Source: Alphaproteobacteria bacterium (GTDB lineage: Bacteria; Pseudomonadota; Alphaproteobacteria; Rs-D84). From it: a DNA stretch of 14,357 nt. Every line of letters starts with the position of its first letter. Position 1 is the first letter of the stretch. Location: positions 1 through 14,357 of the forward strand of contig WQVP01000001.1 in the NCBI GenBank assembly GCA_009785765.1. Reading direction: 5' to 3'. Below, piece after piece: positions 5,724 to 12,537 of the stretch. The notes beneath the pieces were generated by a model. It was not told the DNA's origin. It worked only from the letters and a program-made list of their open reading frames with translations, and did not search any database. The position numbers and the translations under genes are program-made.

Positions 5724-6413
5724 ATGAAAACTCTTATTCGCTCTTTTGGTCGGATTCGCGGAAAACCATTATCCACCCGACAGCAATTCTTGGTGGATAA
5801 TTTATTGCCAATATTAATACCAGCACCAGCCACCAGCCACCAACCACTAATTTTGGAAATCGGTTTTGGCGCAGGCGAACATTTAATGCACGTCGCAAAA
5901 AATCATCCAGACCATATAATCATAGGGGCAGAGCCATTTGTCAACGGGGTTGGGTCATTGCTTTCGCAAATTTCAATGATTAAGGATAAGGGATTAGGGA
6001 TTAGTGTTAATGATATAGTTTTACCTGAATACAAAAATATTCGTATTTGGAACGGTGATGTGCGAGAACTACTAATCACTAATCCCCAATCACTAATCCC
6101 TGATTTTGCGTTCCGCAAAATCTATGTGTTGCACCCAGACCCTTGGCCAAAAGCACGGCATGAAAAACGCCGACTTTTACAGGCGGAATTTATCAAAGAG
6201 TTATATGAACATCTGGTGGCGGGCGGCGAAATTATAATCGGCACCGACCATATGGACTTACTTGGTTGGATTACGGAACAAATAAATTCTATTCACGACT
6301 TACGATTTACGATTCACGACAATCCGCCCGAAAGCGGCATGAACACAATATACAAAGAAAAAGATATGTTCGGCGCACAAACGACAAAGTATATCGTTAT
6401 AACAAAAGATTAA
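5724..6413 (+). CDS. trmB: tRNA (guanine-N7)-methyltransferase
   Basis: TrmB methylates G46 in the variable loop of tRNA using S-adenosylmethionine. The 229-residue length is normal. Family motifs run in order: RSFGRIRGKPLS (6-17), SAM-binding LEIGFGAGEHL (44-54), GAEPFVNGV (68-76), NIRIWNGDVREL (105-116), the signature YVLHPDPWPKARHEKRRLL (133-151) and TDHMDLLGW. An AAAGG ribosome site lies eight bases upstream of the ATG. It is unusual in carrying four short tandem arrays in its coding DNA, at 5821-5847, 5978-6014, 6071-6104 and 6291-6318. They encode variable linkers such as APATSHQPL, ISMIKDKGLGISVN, LITNPQSLIPD and NSIHDLRFTIHD, while the catalytic motifs are untouched. Its stop codon overlaps that of the convergent GH24-like gene, with no terminator between them. 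The product is probably functional. Confidence 0.95.
   Translation: MKTLIRSFGRIRGKPLSTRQQFLVDNLLPILIPAPATSHQPLILEIGFGAGEHLMHVAKNHPDHIIIGAEPFVNGVGSLLSQISMIKDKGLGISVNDIVLPEYKNIRIWNGDVRELLITNPQSLIPDFAFRKIYVLHPDPWPKARHEKRRLLQAEFIKELYEHLVAGGEIIIGTDHMDLLGWITEQINSIHDLRFTIHDNPPESGMNTIYKEKDMFGAQTTKYIVITKD
5821..5847. repeat. Heptamer array in trmB, copy 1
   Basis: CAGCACC, AGCCACC, AGCCACC, AACCAC with a 7-bp period, encoding APATSHQPL between the N-terminal helix and the SAM-binding motif. No convincing inverted partner. Confidence 0.75.
5978..6104. repeat. Inverted heptamer arrays in trmB, copies 2 and 3
   Basis: The left array (5978-6014) is built on GATTAGG and the right array (6071-6104) on its complement, ACTAATC/CCCAATC. 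The 17-mers at 5990-6006 and 6077-6093 match as inverted copies at 15 positions, so the mRNA could fold a hairpin across about 70 bases. The right-hand word is the same as in the intergenic array at 11072-11103. Confidence 0.8.
6291..6318. repeat. Heptamer array in trmB, copy 4
   Basis: ATTCACG, ACTTACG, ATTTACG, ATTCACG: four units with a strict 7-bp period, encoding NSIHDLRFTIHD in the C-terminal part. Because 7 is not a multiple of 3, the same word is read in a different frame in each unit. Confidence 0.85.
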
Positions 6414-7852
6414 TTCCGCATATTTGCAAAAGTCATAAAGTGCGCAAGCTGTCTTTGACGACCGGTGCCCTCTTCTTCAAAATCTCTCAGAGCATAGTTT
6501 TGTTTCCCGTCCGGCAAGAATGAATAAACACGTGGCACATTTGCAATACAATTTCCGTGTCGGTTCACCGGGTTTTCCAACCAGCGCAAAAATTCAGCAT
6601 ACGTTGCACGTTCCATAGTTCTGGTGCCCGGCGCATCGCCATTTATAAATCCACGTTTTGTGCGGCCGCTTGTCATGGCCCAAAATTCATACATGCCGCC
6701 AATCGGCACATTTAATATGTCTTGATGCGAAATATCGCCAGAGATAAGGCCGGCTTCCAGCCATCTTCGCCATATAAGACCACGAACATGACGGCCATTC
6801 ACCGCAAGAAAATTCCCCAACTGGTCGCCTATGGTTTGTTCATCTTTGCCTTCAAATAATGCACGGCCAAACGATGTCAGGTTTCGCACCGGATACCGGT
6901 TAAACAATTCTTGAATCATTTCGGCACTGACATTCATCATGCCAACTTCACGTTGAAGACGGCGAAGCCTTGCATTCCTTTCCCGATGATTTCGGCAATC
7001 GGCCGCCTCTATCATTTCGGTGCCGGTATTATAAATTGCAGACGCAACGCCCATCATTTTTCCGGGGGAATTTATATTCATCCCAGCACCAACCATGTAT
7101 GCATAAATAAAGAAAAACGATTCCCATTGAAGATGCCATCGTGCCACATCAAACGCCTGTTCTGTTGTTTTTGGCGGCGTATTTCTGGACACCCGTCGGT
7201 TATCCGGCAACAAAGTGCTTCCAAATCCAATAGTCCAAACATTTGCGGCGCAAAGGTATGGGACATGAAGTCCGGCACTATTTGTTTTTATGCCCTCTGG
7301 TAATATTAATACACCGATAAGCGTTGGTATCAGACTTTCTATTTGTGCGGCAAATTCGCCATAAGTATTAAATTCTGTTGCTTGATTACGGGCAGACATT
7401 CGTTCTTTTAATGAACGGATTCCATCACGAATATTTATATTTGGTTTTTGCATGCCGCCAAATAAAGCCATATACCACATGCCCCAATATAATAAATATG
7501 CACTTGCCGTGGGTGCACGCGAAAGTGTCTTTTTTGCAACGTTAAAGGCTGGTATTGCGCCGGCCTCTTTTTCAAGTGCGCCCTGTTCTTTTTCAGATAA
7601 ACTTTGGAACGTCTTTTCAAGACCCCGCACAATTGGATTATCTATAAACGCCTTTGACCCTATCCACATAAGGGCTTGACGGATTTTATTCAGATCTGAA
7701 TAGACGCCAAACTTGTTCTTTTTTGTTTTGTCATATATGGCAAGCTGTCTTTTGCTTTTTCGGGAAACTTGTTTAATAGAGCGCCGGGCATTATCACGAA
7801 AAACATCGCCCATTGTGGTCTTGTCTTTTAATAATTTCGGATTCTTTGCCAT
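6410..7852 (-). CDS. Large protein with GH24 (phage-type) lysozyme-like domain
   Basis: The 480-residue protein has a basic N-terminal region (1-50), a hydrophobic segment (117-134, AYLLYWGMWYMALFGG) and then features of glycoside hydrolase family 24 muramidases. These are PEG with Glu186, YLCAANVWTIGFGST (199-213; family pattern YLCPAGVWTIGYGHT), MMGVASAIYNTG (266-277) and GLIWRRWLEAGLI (358-370; family pattern GLVRRRxAExxL). Glu186 and Thr207 are candidates for the Glu and Thr of the catalytic site. Cys201 sits where T4 lysozyme has Asp, and the Glu-to-Cys spacing is about six residues longer than usual, so activity on peptidoglycan is plausible but unproven. The C-terminal 110 residues are unrecognised. 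It lies 12 bases after rarA with no ribosome site; TGATATAAT ends seven bases before the ATG. It is neither a phage gene by context nor near other lysis genes. Confidence 0.7.
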   Translation of the reverse strand: MAKNPKLLKDKTTMGDVFRDNARRSIKQVSRKSKRQLAIYDKTKKNKFGVYSDLNKIRQALMWIGSKAFIDNPIVRGLEKTFQSLSEKEQGALEKEAGAIPAFNVAKKTLSRAPTASAYLLYWGMWYMALFGGMQKPNINIRDGIRSLKERMSARNQATEFNTYGEFAAQIESLIPTLIGVLILPEGIKTNSAGLHVPYLCAANVWTIGFGSTLLPDNRRVSRNTPPKTTEQAFDVARWHLQWESFFFIYAYMVGAGMNINSPGKMMGVASAIYNTGTEMIEAADCRNHRERNARLRRLQREVGMMNVSAEMIQELFNRYPVRNLTSFGRALFEGKDEQTIGDQLGNFLAVNGRHVRGLIWRRWLEAGLISGDISHQDILNVPIGGMYEFWAMTSGRTKRGFINGDAPGTRTMERATYAEFLRWLENPVNRHGNCIANVPRVYSFLPDGKQNYALRDFEEEGTGRQRQLAHFMTFANMRN

Positions 7853-7858
7853 AAGACA

Positions 7859-7867
7859 ATTATATCA
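7859..7867 (-). promoter_or_regulatory. Extended -10 promoter at the rarA stop codon
   Basis: TGATATAAT on the minus strand; its TGA is the rarA stop codon. Only six bases separate TATAAT from the next ATG, so initiation at the usual distance would give an essentially leaderless mRNA for the GH24-like gene. No ribosome site is present to argue otherwise. Confidence 0.5.
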
Positions 7868-9181
7868 TATTTTTGACTTTTTTCGTAAATTTTCCCAGTA
7901 CGCCAATCGCTTTTTTATCTCTCTTTCAAAACCGATTTCTTTTGGGGAATAGTATGATTGCCTTGGCATGTTTTCAGGAAAACAATTTTGGCCGGAAAAT
8001 CCGTCGGCGGTTTCCGGTTCATATACATAATCTTTGCCGTATCCCAGATTCTTCATCATTTTTGTCGGTGCATTCAGGATGTTTTTTGGTGGCATCAAAC
8101 TTCCGTATTCCTGTGCAGATTTCCAAGCGGCATTTTTCGCATAATAATTCGCCACAGATTTTGGTGCGGTCGCAAGGTATATCACCAATTGTGTTAATGC
8201 AAGATCGCCTTCTGGGGAACCCATGCGTTCATAAACTTGCCAAGCAGAGAGCGCAACCGTCATCGCATTCGGGTCGGCAAGGCCTATGTCTTCAACTGCA
8301 AAACGGCAAAGGCGGCGGAATAAATATGATGGGTCTTCGCCATTAATCATCATCCGTGCGACCCAATATAATGCCGCATCAGTATCAGATGCACGAAGCG
8401 ATTTATGCACAGCGGATATAAGGTTATAATGCTCGTCCCCGGACTTGTCCGAAAGCGGCGCCCGTTTTTGTAAAATATCCCCAAGCCCTTGGATTGATAG
8501 GGGCGCATCAATTTTCACATTTGATAAATATTCAATACTGTTAAGTAAAAATCGTGCATCGCCATCCGCCATTTGGCATAAATGTGTTTGTGCATTTTTA
8601 TCCAAAGGAATCTTTTTACCCGTGAATTTTTCGGCTCTTTTCAGCAGCTCTAAAAGGTCTTCGGATGATAGCGGCGACAACACACCAATATGACAACGTG
8701 AAAGCAAAGCATTATTTAATTCAAATGATGGATTTTCGGTCGTCGCACCTATGAATACAACCGTGCCGTCTTCAAGATAAGGCAACAAAACATCTTGTTG
8801 AGTTTTATTAAATCTATGAATTTCGTCTATGAATAAAATTGTGCCCTGGCCAATCCCCCGGCTCATCTTTGCAACTTCTATGGCTTTTTTTATGTCCGCT
8901 GTACCACTGAACACTGCACTCATCGCAATAAAATCCATATCAGTCGTTGTGGCCAGACTTCGTGCAATCGTCGTTTTACCGCATCCCGGCGGTCCCCATA
9001 AAATCAAATTGGAAAGTTTGCCGGACGACACCATTTGGCGCACAATTCCATTATCGCCCAACAATTGTTTTTGCCCAATTATATCATCAATAGTCCGTGG
9101 ACGCATTTGTTCGGCCAAAGGAGTGTGTGATTGGTGATTGGTGATTGGTGGTTGGTGTTTTTTATTTATAGTTTTCTTCAT
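7865..9181 (-). CDS. rarA: Replication-associated recombination protein A (AAA+ ATPase)
   Basis: RarA/MgsA is a clamp-loader-like AAA+ ATPase acting at stalled replication forks. The 438-residue product has Walker A GPPGCGKT (63-70), Walker B ILFIDEIHRF (115-124), TTENPSF (147-153), the arginine-finger region LLSRC (159-163) and a full C-terminal tetramerisation half (AVEDIGLADPNA, then APTKMMKNLGYGKDY). The first 20 residues (MKKTINKKHQPPITNHQSHT) are low-complexity, unlike the family, and are encoded by a heptamer array; the conserved sequence begins at PLAEQMRPRTIDDIIGQ. No ribosome site precedes 9181, but ATG 9106 would cut into the conserved PLAEQ. The gene is divergent from the MucR-like gene, with a promoter TTGCAA-16-TATAAT. 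Its stop codon is embedded in the -10 element of the next gene. Confidence 0.95.
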   Translation of the reverse strand: MKKTINKKHQPPITNHQSHTPLAEQMRPRTIDDIIGQKQLLGDNGIVRQMVSSGKLSNLILWGPPGCGKTTIARSLATTTDMDFIAMSAVFSGTADIKKAIEVAKMSRGIGQGTILFIDEIHRFNKTQQDVLLPYLEDGTVVFIGATTENPSFELNNALLSRCHIGVLSPLSSEDLLELLKRAEKFTGKKIPLDKNAQTHLCQMADGDARFLLNSIEYLSNVKIDAPLSIQGLGDILQKRAPLSDKSGDEHYNLISAVHKSLRASDTDAALYWVARMMINGEDPSYLFRRLCRFAVEDIGLADPNAMTVALSAWQVYERMGSPEGDLALTQLVIYLATAPKSVANYYAKNAAWKSAQEYGSLMPPKNILNAPTKMMKNLGYGKDYVYEPETADGFSGQNCFPENMPRQSYYSPKEIGFEREIKKRLAYWENLRKKSKI

Positions 9182-9192
9182 TTTATTTCAAT

Positions 9193-9220
9193 TTGACTTA
9201 TATTTTATTTAATATACAAT
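9193..9220 (+). promoter_or_regulatory. Promoter of the MucR-NUDIX operon
   Basis: TTGACT (9193-9198), a 16-base spacer and TACAAT (9215-9220). The leader would be about 25 bases and contains no ribosome site. Confidence 0.6.
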
Positions 9221-9221
9221 T

Positions 9222-9249
9222 ATTATAAACCAATAATAAAAAGTTGCAA
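9222..9249 (-). promoter_or_regulatory. Promoter of rarA
   Basis: On the minus strand TTGCAA (9249-9244), a 16-base spacer and TATAAT (9227-9222). Its -35 box lies inside the palindrome at 9242-9251, and its -10 overlaps the start region of the divergent promoter. Confidence 0.6.
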
Positions 9250-9251
9250 CT
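9242..9251. promoter_or_regulatory. Palindrome AGTTGCAACT, possible operator
   Basis: A perfect 10-bp palindrome ending directly at the MucR start codon and covering the rarA -35 box. A protein bound here could repress rarA and block ribosome or polymerase access for the MucR-like gene. Possible autoregulation is inference only. Confidence 0.35.
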
Positions 9252-9635
9252 ATGAAAAAAACACCAACCACCAATCACCAACCGCCAATTGCCCCGGGCG
9301 ACATCGCAACTTTGGCGGCGGCGGCAATGGGCGCAAATCCCGCCCTTTCCATGGAAGACGCTGTACAATCAGCAATGGAAACTTTGCGACGTGCCATGAA
9401 TATTCAACTATCAGAAAAACAAATCAAAGATTCTGTGCGGGCGGATGCCATCATGTGCTTTGAAGATAGCACTTGGCACACAATGATGCGCCGCTATATA
9501 AAACGTAAATTTAATATGACGCCAGAACAGTATAAAATAAAATGGGGCCTTCCGGATAATTACCCAATGGTTGCCAAAGATTATGCAACAACGCGAAGCG
9601 CCATTGCGAAAAAAGCCGGCCTTGGAAGGAAATAA
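9252..9635 (+). CDS. Ros/MucR-family regulator without canonical zinc ligands
   Basis: The 127-residue protein matches Ros/MucR over its C-terminal two-thirds: SVRADAIMCFEDSTWHTMMR (61-80), MTPEQYKIKWGLPDNYPMVA (89-108), YATTRSAIAKKAGLGRK (111-127). These proteins bind AT-rich DNA and control surface, motility and host-interaction genes, and some behave as nucleoid-associated proteins through an N-terminal oligomerisation region. In Ros the zinc is held by Cys-x2-Cys-x9-His-x4-His; the equivalent positions here appear to be Cys69, Asp72, Tyr82 and Phe87, so zinc binding is unlikely. Zinc-free members of the family are known from Mesorhizobium. The N-terminal residues 4-13 are encoded by a heptamer array, and no ribosome site is present. 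It forms an operon with the NUDIX gene, one base apart, and is divergent from rarA. Confidence 0.9.
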   Translation: MKKTPTTNHQPPIAPGDIATLAAAAMGANPALSMEDAVQSAMETLRRAMNIQLSEKQIKDSVRADAIMCFEDSTWHTMMRRYIKRKFNMTPEQYKIKWGLPDNYPMVAKDYATTRSAIAKKAGLGRK

Positions 9636-9636
9636 A

Positions 9637-10107
9637 ATGACAGACGTAAAAATTAAAGACTGGGGTTATGCCGCATATATTTTTCCGCTTCGTGAAATTG
9701 ATGGCAAAAAACAAATTATGTTTTTTGTGTATAAAAGCGACTGGCACGGAACACTTGGCGGACGCATTGACAAAGGCGAAGACGCAAGGTCCGCCCTGTC
9801 CCGTGAAATTGGCGAAGAACTTTTGGGAGATGTACAATTTATAACCGACAATATGATAGAGGCGCCGGAAAAACACATACGAAAAGTTCCAGAGACTTGT
9901 ATTGAAAGGCGCCGTGCATATAACGAAGAGCATACATTTTTTGTTGTAAAAATACCGACTGATTTTGAATTAATTCTTAACAAAGAAGACTTGGCCGATT
10001 GTCGTATTGAATGGGTTGATATAAAAGAGATAAAAAATCATCCGGATAAATTCCGTGATACAAGAGAGAACGCAAGGTCATTAATTTCATTCTTGGAAAA
10101 CTTGTAA
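9637..10107 (+). CDS. NUDIX hydrolase
   Basis: The 156-residue protein is a small NUDIX hydrolase: the box runs from Gly42 through Glu48 (GRIDKGE) to REIGEEL (56-62), which carries the glutamates that bind the catalytic divalent metal. The final Gly of the consensus is shifted by one (EELLG). The substrate, a nucleoside diphosphate linked to some group X, cannot be read from this sequence; about 50 residues after the box are atypical and mostly charged. The start at 9637 is chosen because AAGGA lies upstream and only one base follows the MucR stop codon; a longer frame from 9571 would overlap the MucR gene by over 60 bases. Translation is probably coupled. A terminator begins right after the stop. 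Acting as an RNA-decapping or housecleaning enzyme under the MucR promoter is possible but unproven. Confidence 0.9.
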   Translation: MTDVKIKDWGYAAYIFPLREIDGKKQIMFFVYKSDWHGTLGGRIDKGEDARSALSREIGEELLGDVQFITDNMIEAPEKHIRKVPETCIERRRAYNEEHTFFVVKIPTDFELILNKEDLADCRIEWVDIKEIKNHPDKFRDTRENARSLISFLENL

Positions 10108-10108
10108 A

Positions 10109-10133
10109 AAATCCGCCAAACGGCGGACTTTTT
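10109..10133. terminator. Bidirectional terminator between convergent units
   Basis: TCCGCC (10112-10117) pairs with GGCGGA (10122-10127) around a four-base loop. T5 follows on the plus strand and T6 on the minus strand, so it can end both the MucR-NUDIX transcript and the leftward outer-membrane protein transcript. Confidence 0.85.
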
Positions 10134-10279
10134 ATTTCTGATTAAAATACACCCTGTGTTAAAATCAGAGAAAGAGAAATCAATAATAATGGTGCGGCTG
10201 CGCAGCAATTCACAAGGGAGTGTATATAAATACATGACCGGCGAGAATTGCAAGCATGTGTGCCATTAGGATTGATTTA
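10134..10279. other. Non-coding spacer with possible RNA structure
   Basis: No convincing gene. It holds a 10-bp palindrome GCTGCGCAGC and a GCAATTC / GAATTGC pair enclosing TGTAT / ATACA, which could fold as a long 3' untranslated structure of the minus-strand beta-barrel gene or as a small RNA. A 26-codon plus-strand ORF (10189-10269) lacks a ribosome site. Confidence 0.3.
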
Positions 10280-11068
10280 TCAAAATAATAAGTTTATCTG
10301 TCCGCCTATACGCCACTCGCTCCGCTCTACTTCATAATCAAAAGTTCCAATATACATGGTGCGGCCATATCGTTTTGTTATGCGAGGGCTTATCCAATAT
10401 CTATCCCAATGCGGGTTCGTAGACTTTCGCCAAGTTGTCCCGATTCCTGCGGCCCAGCCATCACGAATTCGCACATATATTTCTGGTGTTATATCTATGT
10501 ATGCCATGCCATAGGTGTTATGGAATATCCAATTACTCTGAATTGTGCCGGCCACAGTAAACCCGCCCCATTGACGCCCAATACGTGCGCCTGCAACATA
10601 TATCATGTCTGCGAACGGAGGTATGTCAATTGCACCGGAGCCTGCGAAATTAAATCCGCCAAACATGTCGGTATGTATTCCATGAACACCAGATGTGCGG
10701 TGTGTTAACAAAAGACCAACCCCTGAAAACCCGGAACGAGTGTCATCAAAATTATTCTGCATCCCGATAGAACCAGATATCACAAGATTTCCATTAATCC
10801 CATATGAAACAGATTGGTTAAGGACCCACGCCCTGTTTCCAATGGAAAAAGTAGAGCGAGTTAAAAGGTCTCTTGCTTGTTCAAAAAACATTGGATCAGC
10901 CGTATCAAGACGAAGCGCCGCATCCATATTCACAGACGACGTCATCGCACGTGCACCGGTCGGCGCCGTATCACCCCATGGATTTGGCTCTGGCCCAAGG
11001 TATGATTTTGCCTCTGGCAAAATCAAGAGCACAGAACACAAAGCATAAACAATAGATATTCTTTTCAT
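10280..11068 (-). CDS. Outer-membrane beta-barrel protein (262 residues)
   Basis: A signal peptide (about residues 1-22, MKRISIVYALCSVLLILPEA) is followed by alternating polar and aromatic strands and a C-terminal strand ending INLLF, with the terminal Phe typical of proteins inserted by the BAM complex. Strand-like stretches include SVSYGINGNLVISGSIGM, GGFTVAGTIQSNWIF and WRIGGQINLLF. I do not recognise a specific family; a small porin-like or structural barrel is most likely. It lies 31 bases downstream of a second barrel gene, so the two are probably one operon. The spacer is a heptamer array whose TTAGGGA word supplies the only ribosome-site-like sequence (AGGGA, eight bases before the ATG). 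It ends before the bidirectional terminator at 10109-10133. Confidence 0.7.
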   Translation of the reverse strand: MKRISIVYALCSVLLILPEAKSYLGPEPNPWGDTAPTGARAMTSSVNMDAALRLDTADPMFFEQARDLLTRSTFSIGNRAWVLNQSVSYGINGNLVISGSIGMQNNFDDTRSGFSGVGLLLTHRTSGVHGIHTDMFGGFNFAGSGAIDIPPFADMIYVAGARIGRQWGGFTVAGTIQSNWIFHNTYGMAYIDITPEIYVRIRDGWAAGIGTTWRKSTNPHWDRYWISPRITKRYGRTMYIGTFDYEVERSEWRIGGQINLLF

Positions 11069-11071
11069 TTT

Positions 11072-11103
11072 ACTAATCCCTAATCACTAGCACTAATCCC
11101 TAG
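11072..11103. repeat. Heptamer array between two beta-barrel genes
   Basis: CTAATCC, CTAATCA, CTAGCA, CTAATCC, CTAG fill almost the whole spacer. On the minus strand the first unit contains the stop codon of the upstream barrel gene, and the last AGGGA may serve as ribosome site of the next. The word is the same as in trmB at 6071-6104. Confidence 0.85.
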
Positions 11104-12425
11104 AAATAAAACATTGCACGGATACCGAATGATAAATCTTGGTATGATGAAATATCAGTGTGGCCAACTCTTCCAAAACTTGATACGCCTGGGTTTGTCG
11201 CATATGGCGGCGGTCCAGATGTCCATCCCCACATATTTGCAGAATCCGCATTATTCCAAATTGATGCACGGCCATAAAGACTTAATGCGAAACTTGGCGA
11301 AACCTGGTATGCAATATTTGCACTTATTGATACTTGGTCATGCCAATCATAATGTCCGAATAATAATTCTGTGCCCAAAGAAATTTCTTTGGTCAGCGGC
11401 ATAAATGCACCAACCCCAAACTCTGCATTAATTACAAAGTCTGCGTCTTCGTTAAAAGCTATGAATGCGGTATTGCCATTTTCTGTTATGCTCATACCAT
11501 AGTTTCCATGCTCCCACATTATGCCCCATACTCTGGCCAATCCGTATACTGTGGCGCCGCTGAATATTTTACCAATTCTGCCCTCTGCCATTATTGCGTT
11601 TGTGCCGTCGTTCCAATGATACATTGCGGTTATATTACCAATCATGTCGCCTGTATCCATAAATCTATAACGAACACCTATGCCGATATGATCAACGGCG
11701 CTGTTACTGTTTCTGTTGTGCCTGTTTGGCCACGGCGAAGTTCTTGGTGCGGTAAGATCTATGTCCAAAGCACTTTCATTCATGCCGAATTTAATATTTC
11801 CGATAAGAGTAAGTTCATCTGTAAGACCAAACATAATATCTTGTCTTATAAATATTTGCGAAGAATCCCATGATCCGTGGTCGCCATGTACCCATTGCAT
11901 AGTATCCGGAGTTGTACCCAAAAATGCACTGTTAACACTTGGAATCCGCCAATCAAAAGTTGTTTGTGAATAACCAATATTTGTTATAGCGCCCAGACGG
12001 CCGGCGGCCGGTTGCCAAAACGGATGCGCCAATGGCATGTCGCCGGAATGCGCCGCTGTACGAGCGGATCTTTGCGTTGCTTGTCTTTGTTGCACTGAAT
12101 CACGTTGCACGGTTGGCGGTACACCTTGGCCACGTGCACCCTCTTCCATACGTGCACGATTTTCCGGTGTCATATAAAACATGCTCGGCCCCTGTTCTAC
12201 GACAATCGGCGCCGTAGTTCCACGGGTCTCAAATTCACCAATATTAATATTATTTACCACTCGCACGCCTGGTGTGCCAATAATTGTGGATGCTCCGTGA
12301 AATCCGTCGCCCGCACGGCCATGACCGCCGTGTGCAACAACATTTTGATTAAACGTTGTTGCGTGCGCCGTGCCAACCACAGCCATCAAAGCAAACATAG
12401 AAATTCCGACTTTAAATCTATTCAT
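11100..12425 (-). CDS. Outer-membrane beta-barrel protein (441 residues)
   Basis: An N-terminal signal peptide (about 1-22, ending AHA before TTF) leads into a His/Gly-rich segment (HGGHGRAGDGFHG), then a Gln/Arg-rich linker (about 85-130, including VQQRQATQRSARTAA) that is probably periplasmic. From about residue 140 come repeated amphipathic strands: LTLIGNIKFGM, HIGIGVRYRF, ATVYGLARVWGIMW, DFVINAEFGVGAFM, SLGTELLFGHYDW, ALSLYGRASIW, and the final strand DLSFGIRAMFYF ending in Phe. The many Gly and aromatic residues and the C-terminal Phe fit an integral outer-membrane barrel. Ligand or transport role unknown. The start follows AAAGG eight bases upstream and has the extended -10 box 28 bases away. 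It is probably co-transcribed with the smaller barrel gene downstream. Confidence 0.75.
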   Translation of the reverse strand: MNRFKVGISMFALMAVVGTAHATTFNQNVVAHGGHGRAGDGFHGASTIIGTPGVRVVNNINIGEFETRGTTAPIVVEQGPSMFYMTPENRARMEEGARGQGVPPTVQRDSVQQRQATQRSARTAAHSGDMPLAHPFWQPAAGRLGAITNIGYSQTTFDWRIPSVNSAFLGTTPDTMQWVHGDHGSWDSSQIFIRQDIMFGLTDELTLIGNIKFGMNESALDIDLTAPRTSPWPNRHNRNSNSAVDHIGIGVRYRFMDTGDMIGNITAMYHWNDGTNAIMAEGRIGKIFSGATVYGLARVWGIMWEHGNYGMSITENGNTAFIAFNEDADFVINAEFGVGAFMPLTKEISLGTELLFGHYDWHDQVSISANIAYQVSPSFALSLYGRASIWNNADSANMWGWTSGPPPYATNPGVSSFGRVGHTDISSYQDLSFGIRAMFYF

Positions 12426-12452
12426 TTGAATACCTTTATTTATATATAAAGA

Positions 12453-12461
12453 ATTATATCA
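12453..12461 (-). promoter_or_regulatory. Extended -10 promoter of the large beta-barrel gene
   Basis: TGATATAAT on the minus strand, 28 bases before the ATG at 12425, directly after the T-run of the array hairpin at 12474-12537. Layout matches the pilin promoter at 578-586. Confidence 0.65.
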
Positions 12462-12473
12462 TAAAAAGGTAAA

Positions 12474-12537
12474 AGGTAAAAGGTAAAAGGTAAGAGGTTT
12501 TAAGTAAACGCCACCTCTTACCTTTTACCTTTTACCT
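12474..12537. repeat. Perfect 24-bp inverted heptamer arrays
   Basis: Arms at 12474-12497 and 12514-12537 are exact reverse complements built on GGTAAAA (with one GGTAAGA), around a 16-base loop; the left array continues a further unit outward. On the minus strand the right arm encodes the last residues of the PAP2 protein (VKGKR) and its stop codon. The left arm is followed by TTTTT and the next promoter, so the hairpin probably terminates PAP2 transcripts. Confidence 0.95.

Larger units (their letters stand above)
9138..9281. repeat. 26-bp perfect inverted repeat in two divergent gene starts
   Basis: Bases 9138-9163 and 9256-9281 are exact reverse complements over 26 bp and flank a 92-bp region. 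Each arm is part of a heptamer array: GTGATTG, GTGATTG, GTGATTG, GTGGTTG at 9127-9154 in rarA, and ACCAACC, ACCAATC, ACCAACC, GCCAATT from 9263 in the MucR gene. The arms lie within the first codons of both genes but are read in different frames, so the encoded peptides differ (HQPPITNHQ versus TPTTNHQPPI). The enclosed region holds both promoters. Confidence 0.95.

Noticed and set aside
6206..6222. CTGGTGGCGGGCGG as inverted partner of the trmB array at 5821
   Set aside because: It encodes the conserved HLVAGGE of TrmB and shows no 7-bp period.
9078..9087. ATTATATCAT inside rarA, resembling the extended -10 box
   Set aside because: It encodes the conserved DDIIGQ segment and has no start codon at useful distance, so it is probably a coding coincidence.
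9571..9636. Longer NUDIX start
   Set aside because: It would overlap the MucR gene and adds 22 non-family residues; ATG 9637 has AAGGA upstream and a one-base gap after the MucR stop.
10189..10269. 26-codon plus-strand ORF with His and Cys residues
   Set aside because: No ribosome site, lies beyond a terminator, and no recognisable sequence; probably chance.
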